Below, piece by piece: positions 1 to 5,035 of a stretch of 19,365 nucleotides of DNA. The stretch is from Desulfobulbaceae bacterium. GTDB lineage: Bacteria; Desulfobacterota; Desulfobulbia; Desulfobulbales; UBA5123. The stretch's first letter is position 1. Each line of letters begins with the position of its first letter. The position numbers and the translations under genes are program-made. Below the pieces are notes generated by a model, which was not told the DNA's origin, did no database searches, and was given only the letters and a program-made list of their open reading frames with translations. Location: assembly GCA_029865195.1 (NCBI GenBank), contig JAOUHH010000017.1, positions 1 to 19,365 of the forward strand, given 5' to 3'.

Positions 1-107
1 CCGGTAAGGCAGTAAAAGATGACCAACGCCGCCAGCGCCAAGCCGCACCAACGGTGCAGATCGGCCAAGAGACGTTTCGTTGTCGGAGTTAATTGCAACA
101 TGCTCAT
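1..107 (-). CDS. PepSY-type membrane protein, N-terminal fragment
   Basis: Only the first 33 or 35 codons lie in the window; the gene continues past the left edge. The visible peptide has a short polar start, then a D-L-H-R-W-C-G-L motif leading into a hydrophobic helix. This is typical of the first membrane segment of PepSY-associated transmembrane proteins, a family often tied to iron or other metal uptake and reduction. Two in-frame ATGs exist, at 107 and 101. The one at 101 has the better ribosome binding site, with AGGA seven bases upstream. The gene starts about 50 bases after the cbiK stop on the same strand with no terminator between, so it is probably cotranscribed with cbiK and shares its B12 control. 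The family call rests on this short motif only. Confidence 0.55.
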   Translation of the reverse strand, partial: MSMLQLTPTTKRLLADLHRWCGLALAALVIFYCLT

Positions 108-153
108 CCTAAGATAAAAAGGTGCGTAAAAGGCAATCGCGCCCTGCCGGTTG

Positions 154-1122
154 TCATTCCGTAAGCCGTTTGAGGCTTTCCACCAGCTGGCCGATGTAGC
201 GGCTGTTGATCCCTTCATAAAAGCCGAGGCCCTTGAAGCAACGCTCGCCTTTATACTCGGTGTAGACGGTGTCAACCTTGATCCCGGCCCTTTCCAGTTC
301 CAAAGCCCAGGAGATCTCGCCGTCCTTGTCCGGCTTTTCGCCCATGATGTCATTCATGATATGATCGCCCGCCACATACATGAAGGGGATCAGCCGCGCC
401 CGCTTGACGGGTGAAGCCTTCACGGTTTCGAGCGCCTGCTCGCGGGTGAGCACCCCATCGACGCCGCCCACCGCCACGTTGGCATACTTGCGACCGAGGT
501 AGCGATCGAGCCCCAGGTAGGTGGCGTTGGAGCCGACAAAGGTCTCGGGGGTGCCATGGGCGACCAGAACATTGTACCCCTCATCCGGGGCCAGAAATTC
601 CTTTTCGAGAACGCTGATGGTCTCGAAAACCCACGGCCACTCGTGGAGCAGGGTGCCGCCGTACTCGATGCGCAGACCGATCATCCGGAAGGCCTCGATC
701 TCCCGCTCCAGATCCTCGAACTCCTGGCCGGGAAAGATGTGCAGCGACTGCACCGCCACCTTGCGGTAGCCCTCGTTTTCGAGATCGGCCAGCACCTGCG
801 GCAGGCTCCGGTAGCGTTCTTCGCTGCCCGCCTTGCTGAACTTGGCGTTGGCCCGCTCGCGGACGATCTCGGAGGTAAAGGCCCAGACGATCTTGAGGTC
901 GCGGTATTCGGGCGGCAACTCCTTACGGAGCTGATCCTCGAAAAAATCATAGGTCACCCGCGCCTTGGTGGTGGTGCCGAAGGCGGCGATAACCACCGCC
1001 GGTTCTTTTTTAAGGGTCCGGGTCATCGTCCATCCGTTCCCGGCCAGGGTCAGGACCGCGACGCAGAACAGCGCGACAAGAATTAATTTGCCACCGATTA
1101 CTTTTCCCTTCATGCTTTTCAT
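154..1122 (-). CDS. cbiK: Exported CbiK-type sirohydrochlorin cobaltochelatase
   Basis: This 322-residue protein matches the CbiK class II chelatase family, which inserts Co2+ into sirohydrochlorin in the anaerobic B12 pathway. Residues 1-32 form a positively charged start plus a hydrophobic stretch, a signal peptide, so the mature enzyme should be periplasmic, as in the periplasmic CbiK of Desulfovibrio. The mature part opens with an A-A-F-G-T-T motif (about 46-51). Other conserved blocks are S-L-H-I-F-P-G-Q-E (126-134), V-A-H-G-T (187-191) and A-G-D-H-I-M-N-D (251-258). His189 and His254 fit the two metal-site histidines of the family. Two starts are possible: 1122, with GAGGAG about nine bases upstream, and 1113, with AAGGA nine bases upstream. 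A cobalamin riboswitch lies upstream (1276-1443) and a PepSY-type gene downstream. A periplasmic form may also serve cobalt or heme/iron handling rather than only B12 synthesis. Confidence 0.88.
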   Translation of the reverse strand: MKSMKGKVIGGKLILVALFCVAVLTLAGNGWTMTRTLKKEPAVVIAAFGTTTKARVTYDFFEDQLRKELPPEYRDLKIVWAFTSEIVRERANAKFSKAGSEERYRSLPQVLADLENEGYRKVAVQSLHIFPGQEFEDLEREIEAFRMIGLRIEYGGTLLHEWPWVFETISVLEKEFLAPDEGYNVLVAHGTPETFVGSNATYLGLDRYLGRKYANVAVGGVDGVLTREQALETVKASPVKRARLIPFMYVAGDHIMNDIMGEKPDKDGEISWALELERAGIKVDTVYTEYKGERCFKGLGFYEGINSRYIGQLVESLKRLTE

Positions 1123-1130
1123 TCCTTTCT

Positions 1131-1213
1131 CTCCTCATTGTTAGTTTGACGATGCCAACGTTTACGGACAACCTTGCGCGGTGTCGGCATACGTCATTGC
1201 GGCAGGGGAGGAG
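1131..1213 (-). promoter_or_regulatory. Candidate anti-SD / SD pairing in the cbiK leader
   Basis: The roughly 150-base leader between riboswitch RS1 and cbiK has no U-run terminator, unlike the leaders of the other two riboswitches. It contains CTCCTC (1208-1213 on the minus strand), exactly complementary to the GAGGAG ribosome binding site of cbiK (1131-1136). A small hairpin with ATCCTT/AAGGAT arms lies just downstream of RS1. The layout would suit control of translation initiation, with ligand-bound RS1 favouring the blocked ribosome binding site. The complementarity is seen; the mechanism is inferred. Confidence 0.35.
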
Positions 1214-1275
1214 TTGTTCAATACCGCCTGCACGACAACAGCCGCATCCTTTTCCGCGAAGGATTGCTTCGACTG

Positions 1276-1443
1276 AACAAACAGGCAGGTCTCCTGACTC
1301 CCGGTTCATCCTCCTTCCGCGCCTTCCCGTTCGTTTTCGGCGAACAGTGGCAAAAGTGCGGAATTCATCCCCGGTTACAGTGGCGGGACCGTTCCCGATT
1401 TACACGGGATTCCCTTGCAAGCCCTTGCGGGCACCTGTTTGTT
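1276..1443 (-). ncRNA. Cobalamin riboswitch RS1 (upstream of cbiK)
   Basis: Read on the minus strand, this segment has the landmarks of the AdoCbl-class riboswitch. These are a CAGGTGCC 5' arm, GCCACTG, the C-C-G-C-C-A-C-T-G-T-A-A-C-C-G-G core, and a 3' B12 box with GGAGTCAGGAGACCTGCC. The outer AACAGG/CCTGTT arms close the P1 helix. It lies between the end of the Gate-domain permease gene and cbiK. No intrinsic terminator follows, so control is likely translational. Confidence 0.95.
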
Positions 1444-1494
1444 GTTTTGCTTTACTAATTCAAAAAATCCAGGTCCTGGCGGCCAAACTGCCGT

Positions 1495-2463
1495 TCACGC
1501 CGAGAACCAATAATAGCCGATACCCACAACAATGATGCTGCCGATCCGGAAGGCCTGGCTGCAAAAAATCAATTCCATGGCCAGCCTGGGGTTGAAGATA
1601 CCGGCATAGTAGGGAAACTGATGCCGAAAGACCCGCACCGGCGAGGCAAGAACGTTGCCGACCAAGAGCGCCAGCACCACCTCCCGGGTACCGAGGGTGC
1701 CAGCCTCGATGAGCGCTCCGGCCACCGCCAGACCGGCGGCAAACTCCGCCGCCACATGGCCGATGACGATGCCGAAACTCCGGGGATCAAGCCAGGAGAG
1801 CATGGACAGATGCTCTCCCATCTGATGTTCAAGCCAGGAGAAAAGGCCGTGCCGGTTCAGGAAAAAAATCAGGGTATAGATCGGCAACGTGAAGATGAGT
1901 ATCTTCCTGATCCGCTTCCGGAACCGCTTCCAGGCCATGTCAAACGCCTCCCGCATCGACAGGCGTCTCTTCTCTTTGAGCACCGAGGACAGATCCCCCA
2001 CCTGTCGCACCGGCAGCATCAACCTGCCGACCAACAGGATAACAACCGTACGCAACACCGCCGCCGCCAAGGTCAGTCCGACATAGAGAAACGCCGCCCA
2101 CTTGATCAACGGCGCGGTGAGAAAAAAAACCGTGGGCAGATGCAGAAAGAAGGTGGGGAGGCTGTTGAAAAGATTGGCCAGCACCAGCTCCTTCTTGTCG
2201 ATCCGCCCCTGATCAAAGGCCTCGGCGAGCATGGAGTTGGCGGCAATTCCGGAAAAAAAGGCCAGGGAAAAACTCGCCCCGGTGGTATCGGAAAGATGCC
2301 CCACCCGGATCAATGGCCCGGCAAGCCGCGCCGCCGAACGGGTCCAGTTGAGCGCCTCGATGAAATTGCCGACCAGCAGGCCCAGCGAAACAAAAAACAC
2401 CAGCTTCACCAGCGGCCAGCCAAGACCGTGCCAGAGCTGCGGGATGAGCGTTGCCATATCCAT
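1495..2463 (-). CDS. B12-regulated Gate/nucleoside-recognition domain membrane protein
   Basis: This hydrophobic protein of about 322 residues has roughly eight predicted membrane segments and resembles the nucleoside-recognition (Gate) family. A conserved region around residue 100 carries an N-L-F-N-S-L-P-T-F motif. The open frame extends upstream to 2664, but that extension reads through the riboswitch 3' end and terminator, so the real start is ATG 2463 (or 2457), with a weak AGG-containing binding site. Expression is controlled by RS2 and its terminator. Gate-domain proteins are transporters or membrane gates of mostly unknown substrate. Placement between B12 riboswitches and next to cbiK suggests a role in moving cobalt, a corrinoid or a tetrapyrrole precursor, but this is inference from context. 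Confidence 0.8.
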   Translation of the reverse strand: MDMATLIPQLWHGLGWPLVKLVFFVSLGLLVGNFIEALNWTRSAARLAGPLIRVGHLSDTTGASFSLAFFSGIAANSMLAEAFDQGRIDKKELVLANLFNSLPTFFLHLPTVFFLTAPLIKWAAFLYVGLTLAAAVLRTVVILLVGRLMLPVRQVGDLSSVLKEKRRLSMREAFDMAWKRFRKRIRKILIFTLPIYTLIFFLNRHGLFSWLEHQMGEHLSMLSWLDPRSFGIVIGHVAAEFAAGLAVAGALIEAGTLGTREVVLALLVGNVLASPVRVFRHQFPYYAGIFNPRLAMELIFCSQAFRIGSIIVVGIGYYWFSA

Positions 2464-2529
2464 ACGTACGCCTGCCAGACCTCTTGAGGCACCTGGTGCC
2501 CCATGCCCTTCGCCTGCCGGGCCGCGGAC

Positions 2530-2569
2530 AAAAAAATCCCCGGACCGATAGCAATATCGATCCGGGGAT
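2530..2569 (-). terminator. Intrinsic terminator, expression platform of RS2
   Basis: On the minus strand a near-perfect 14-bp stem (outer arms TCCCCGGA and TCCGGGGA, inner arms TCGATA and TATCGG, loop TTGC) is followed by seven Ts. It lies between RS2 and the permease start, the expected place for a transcription-terminating riboswitch platform. Confidence 0.93.
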
Positions 2570-2633
2570 GTCCCTTTTTTATCCGCGAGATCAGTTCGCA
2601 CCGCTTCCGTCCACGAAGCCAATGCTATGTCAT

Positions 2634-2794
2634 CCTCAGGCAGGTCTTCTGACTCCCGGCTCAATCCTTGTTCCGCGCCTTCCCATCTCTTTAAGACAGT
2701 GGCATGATGCGAAACTCGTTACCGGTTACAGCGGCGGGCCCGTCTCCGATTTACACGGAGTTCCCTTTTATGCTCCCCGAGGAGCACCTGAAGA
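2634..2794 (-). ncRNA. Cobalamin riboswitch RS2 (upstream of Gate-domain permease)
   Basis: The minus strand shows the conserved GCCACTG element, the CCCGCCGCTGTAACCGG core and a B12 box with GGAGTCAGAAGACCTGCC. P1 is closed by CTTCAGG and CCTGAGG. A promoter lies immediately upstream and an intrinsic terminator about 65 bases downstream, so B12 binding should end transcription before the permease gene. Confidence 0.96.
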
Positions 2795-2800
2795 ATTTCT

Positions 2801-2829
2801 TCAATAATGAAAAAGCCACGGAAAGTCAA
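2801..2829 (-). promoter_or_regulatory. Sigma70-like promoter for RS2
   Basis: On the minus strand, TTGACT (-35, 2824-2829) and TATTGA (-10, 2801-2806) are separated by 17 bases. Transcription would begin just before RS2. The -35 is good and the -10 moderate. A very similar TTGACT-17 arrangement precedes RS3. Confidence 0.55.
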
Positions 2830-2896
2830 GACGATTGTCGGAATCCAGTCACCCCGACCGCACCCTTTCCGGGCTGAATCATACCCGGCCGTTGTG

Positions 2897-2992
2897 TCAG
2901 CGCAGGAAACAGCGCATGGTTAATTGGAAGGAATCCCAATCCCTGATGAGAAAAAGAGTACACTTGCAATGGGTTGTTTCGCGTGAGGCCAT
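2897..2992 (-). CDS. Possible 31-residue ORF downstream of RS3
   Basis: This short frame follows the RS3 terminator and has an excellent ribosome binding site, AAGGAG seven bases before ATG 2992. The peptide contains an H-C-K-C motif near residue 9, a short hydrophobic run (T-L-F-L-I) and a third cysteine near the C-terminus. It resembles no family I recognise. A competing 72-codon frame starts at 3044 directly after the terminator T-run but has no binding site. This stretch may be a remnant of a gene lost after duplication of the riboswitch unit, a real small B12-repressed protein, or non-coding. The ribosome binding site is the only positive evidence for coding. Confidence 0.3.
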   Translation of the reverse strand: MASRETTHCKCTLFLIRDWDSFQLTMRCFLR

Positions 2993-3042
2993 AACCGTTC
3001 TCCTTAAAAAGGGTCCTGGTCCGGGAGGTGCCGACAACGGGC

Positions 3043-3080
3043 ATAAAAAAATCCCGGACCGATAGTAATCGATCCGGGAT
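3043..3080 (-). terminator. Intrinsic terminator, expression platform of RS3
   Basis: The minus strand reads a stem of about 12 bp (arms ATCCCGGATCGAT and ATCGGTCCGGGAT, loop TACT), then seven Ts. It is nearly the same sequence as the RS2 terminator, which points to shared origin by duplication. Confidence 0.92.
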
Positions 3081-3146
3081 GTCCCAATTATCTCCGCGAG
3101 ATCCAGCAACACCTTTTCGTTCCTCGAAAAATGTCACTCCACGTTT

Positions 3147-3303
3147 GCAGGCAGGTCTTCTGACTCCCGGCTCATCCTCCTTCCGCGCCTTCCCGTCGAA
3201 CAACGACAGTGGCTAAATGCAGAATTCGTCCCCGGTTACAGCGGCGGGCCCGTCTCCGATTTACACGGAGTTCCCTATTAAGCTCGGTTAAGAGCGCCTG
3301 AAA
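3147..3303 (-). ncRNA. Cobalamin riboswitch RS3 (most upstream of three)
   Basis: All main cobalamin riboswitch elements are present on the minus strand: GCCACTG, CCCGCCGCTGTAACCGG, and a B12 box with GGAGTCAGAAGACCTGCC. It is framed by its own promoter and terminator but leads to no obvious full-length gene before RS2 begins. Its core and terminator are strikingly similar to those of RS2. Confidence 0.95.
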
Positions 3304-3311
3304 CAGGGTTG

Positions 3312-3340
3312 ATCCTAAAAAAAGAAGCGGAGCAAGTCAA
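3312..3340 (-). promoter_or_regulatory. Sigma70-like promoter for RS3
   Basis: On the minus strand, TTGACT (-35, 3335-3340) and TAGGAT (-10, 3312-3317) are 17 bases apart. The start point would fall a few bases before the riboswitch 5' arm. A T-rich stretch fills the spacer. Confidence 0.6.
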
Positions 3341-3399
3341 GGGGATTGTCACAAACAGCGGAGGGGATAAACGAGGAAGAGGACTCGGACGCCCGGCGT

Positions 3400-3684
3400 T
3401 CAGAAGAGATTTTCCGGAATCCGCCAGCCATATTTTTTGGCGAAGGCATCCGGATTATCAAAATGCTCGCTGTTATAGAAGGCGCAGGCCACGCATTTTT
3501 GATGTTTTTCATCGAAGGAGACGGCCTGGCAATTACCGGCGGTGCCGGCAATGAAGGCGCAACTCCTGCCGGAGTTGGGATAGGCGGCGCAGAGTTTTTT
3601 GCTCTCCCCGCAGTTATTAAATTCCCAACAATTCTTATTCGCAAAAATAGAACTGCCGACTACTTCTCCATGCGCTTCCATCAT
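3400..3684 (-). CDS. Two-CW-type small cysteine-rich protein
   Basis: This protein of about 94 residues has seven cysteines in a pattern typical of small two-CW domain proteins: N-C-W-E-F-N-N-C-G, then C-A-A-Y-P, S-C-A-F, N-C-Q-A and K-C-V-A-C-A-F-Y. Such proteins are common in Desulfobacterota and Geobacter-like bacteria and may bind a metal or cluster; their function is not established. There is no signal peptide or membrane segment. The frame opens at GTG 3705, but the paired ATGs at 3684 and 3681 are better starts because GAAGGGG lies just upstream. The gene ends about 60 bases before the RS3 promoter on the same strand, with no clear terminator between them. Confidence 0.75.
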   Translation of the reverse strand: MMEAHGEVVGSSIFANKNCWEFNNCGESKKLCAAYPNSGRSCAFIAGTAGNCQAVSFDEKHQKCVACAFYNSEHFDNPDAFAKKYGWRIPENLF

Positions 3685-3737
3685 GGCCCCTTCTTCAATG
3701 TTCACCTACCAGACTGCCAATTACTTAATCATGATAG

Positions 3738-3764
3738 ATAATACATGAACACAATGCCAGTCAA
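3738..3764 (-). promoter_or_regulatory. Weak candidate promoter for the CW protein gene
   Basis: On the minus strand TTGACT (3759-3764) and TATTAT (3738-3743) are well matched to consensus, but the spacing is only 15 bases. The site sits about 55 bases before the proposed start, in the divergent gap with the yjbQ-like gene. Confidence 0.35.
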
Positions 3765-3798
3765 TAAGTGACTTCCAGTATTGCGACCAATTCATGGC

Positions 3799-3828
3799 TT
3801 GACAACAAAAGAACCGACATGGCAAATA
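3799..3828 (+). promoter_or_regulatory. Weak candidate promoter for the yjbQ-like gene
   Basis: A perfect -35 TTGACA (3799-3804) is followed 18 bases later by CAAATA (3823-3828), a poor -10. It lies about 50 bases before the start of the plus-strand gene. Only the -35 is convincing. Confidence 0.35.
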
Positions 3829-3878
3829 TAGGGCAAACATCCACAAGAAAATGATTATTAATCAGAAGCGAGGCGCCG

Positions 3879-4295
3879 ATGAAAAGTTATCGCAAGGAAT
3901 TATGGTTCGAGATCAAGTCAAGAAGAGCTTTTATCAACATAACCCCGCAGGTGAACGAATGCCTGCGCGCCTCAGGGATAACCGAAGGGTTGGTTCTCGT
4001 TAACGCCATGCACATCACCGCCTCGGTATTCATCAACGACGACGAGTCAGGACTGCATCACGACTACGAGGTGTGGCTCGAAAAACTCGCCCCCCACGAA
4101 CCTGTATCGCAATATCGTCATAACGGTTACGAAGACAATGCCGACGCACATCTCAAGCGACAGGTCATGGGCCGCGAGGTCGTGGTGGCGATCACCGGCA
4201 GCCAGCTCGATTTCGGGCCTTGGGAGCAGATCTTCTATGGAGAGTTTGACGGCGGCCGCAAAAAAAGGGTTTTGGTCAAGATCATCGGCGAATAG
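3879..4295 (+). CDS. YjbQ-family (UPF0047) protein
   Basis: The 138-residue length and motif order match the YjbQ/UPF0047 family, small soluble beta-rich proteins. Visible blocks are N-A-M-H-I-T-A-S-V-F-I-N (about 42-53), G-L-H-H-D-Y (58-63), Y-R-H-N (79-82), N-A-D-A-H-L-K (87-93) and the C-terminal G-P-W-E-Q-I-F-Y-G-E-F-D-G. The conserved histidines suggest a metal or phosphate site. Some members are annotated as secondary thiamine-phosphate synthases because they can rescue thiE mutants; the physiological role is unsettled. The ATG at 3879 is preceded by GAGG about eight bases upstream. The gene stands alone; a GGTGC/GCACC hairpin follows it without a U-run. Confidence 0.9.
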   Translation: MKSYRKELWFEIKSRRAFINITPQVNECLRASGITEGLVLVNAMHITASVFINDDESGLHHDYEVWLEKLAPHEPVSQYRHNGYEDNADAHLKRQVMGREVVVAITGSQLDFGPWEQIFYGEFDGGRKKRVLVKIIGE

Positions 4296-4373
4296 CAAGA
4301 TCAACCTTGCCGGTGCGTTTTGCTTGCACCACCTATCACCTCCATACCCAACTCACCGATGCGCATTTTTTCT

Positions 4374-4403
4374 TTGACAAGAGCATTTCCTCCCCGCAAT
4401 AAT
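4374..4403 (+). promoter_or_regulatory. Strong promoter upstream of the SAP-domain gene
   Basis: TTGACA (4374-4379) is a perfect -35 and AATAAT (4398-4403) a five-of-six -10, 18 bases apart. The next gene starts 131 bases downstream, so the transcript would have a long AT-rich leader. The leader has a possible hairpin with TTCAC/GTGAA arms. Confidence 0.6.
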
Positions 4404-4534
4404 AATTTTATTTATTTGTAGACACCAACTCCACGAAAACAAGTCATTAAATACTTTAATTCCGTCTCATTCACGAAGTGAAGACTTCCGATACATTACA
4501 TACAACGTAATCCAAACAAACGAGGGGTGGGGAA

Positions 4535-4720
4535 ATGAAAGTGAAGGAAATTAAGGAAATGGCAACAAAGATGGGCATCAATCCCGGCAAGATGAAAAAG
4601 GCTGACCTGATCAGAACCATCCAGGTGACCGAGGGTAACACCCCCTGCTTCCAGACGAGTAACGGCAACTGTGACCAAAACGAATGCAGCTGGCGAGTCG
4701 ACTGCCTGGCAACAAACTAA
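4535..4720 (+). CDS. Small SAP-domain protein with cysteine tail
   Basis: This protein has 61 residues. Residues 1-33 (M-K-V-K-E-I-K-E-M-A through A-D-L-I-R-T-I-Q) form a SAP/Rho-N-like helix-extended loop-helix that in other proteins binds nucleic acid. Residues 34-61 carry four cysteines in the pattern P-C-F-Q-T, N-C-D-Q-N-E-C-S-W-R-V-D-C. Similar SAP plus C-W/R-D-C proteins occur widely in Desulfobacterota and Geobacter; their role is unknown. The start has a G-rich ribosome binding site (GAGGGGTGGGG) directly upstream. The gene has its own strong promoter and terminator, so it is a monocistronic unit, probably well expressed. Confidence 0.8.
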   Translation: MKVKEIKEMATKMGINPGKMKKADLIRTIQVTEGNTPCFQTSNGNCDQNECSWRVDCLATN

Positions 4721-4742
4721 GCATCTCCCAGCCTCAGATACC

Positions 4743-4790
4743 AAAAACTCGCTGACCGCAACCAAATACGCGATCAGCGAGTTTTTTTTC
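4743..4790 (+). terminator. Intrinsic terminator after the SAP-domain gene
   Basis: Arms ACTCGCTGA and TCAGCGAGT form a 9-bp stem followed by eight Ts. Five As precede the left arm and extend the pairing, so it could also work on the minus strand, although no minus-strand gene ends here. Confidence 0.92.
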
Positions 4791-5035
4791 TTTTGACATC
4801 AACACATTAACCTCATACCTGGCCGCCTGGATTTGCATCCTCAGCCAATACCTGTTACAGTCTGACTCAAATAATCAGCACGGACCATGTCAAAATGGTC
4901 CTCCATATCTGCGCATTTCCGACCCCTCTTATCGTCCTTTTCTTCTCACGAAGAATCTCTCGTATGTCTTTCGATGTCGGTATTTCTATCCGTGGCGGCA
5001 GCATGCCGGATATGCCAACAGACAAAGGAAGCATC
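4791..5035 (+). other. Leader region of the ablAB unit
   Basis: Between the SAP terminator and ablA there are about 245 bases without a convincing gene. A weak promoter candidate, TTGCAT (4833-4838) and TACAGT (4856-4861) with a 17-base spacer, lies here. A TTGACA at 4793-4798 has no good -10. The ablA frame is open back to 4895, but the in-frame ATGs there lack good binding sites. I see no known riboswitch in this leader. Confidence 0.35.

Noticed and set aside
1445..1490. Possible terminator or promoter between the permease gene and RS1
   Set aside because: A CCAGG/CCTGG pair before a T-run has only a one-base loop, and a TTGGCC/TTGAAT pair is a poor promoter match; neither is convincing.
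1621..2487. 288-codon plus-strand frame
   Set aside because: It is antisense to the Gate-domain permease, very rich in Gln/His/Arg/Pro, and has no ribosome binding site or family features.
2464..2664. 67-codon N-terminal extension of the Gate-domain protein
   Set aside because: It covers the RS2 3' end and the intrinsic terminator, is polar and low-complexity, and the hydrophobic family start begins at 2463.
2826..3203. 125-codon minus-strand frame
   Set aside because: Its first part runs through the RS3 aptamer 3' end and terminator; only the part after the terminator could be coding, and it lacks a ribosome binding site.
4305..4330. Hairpin GGTGC/GCACC after the YjbQ gene
   Set aside because: No U-run follows and the stem is five base pairs, so it is not supported as an intrinsic terminator.
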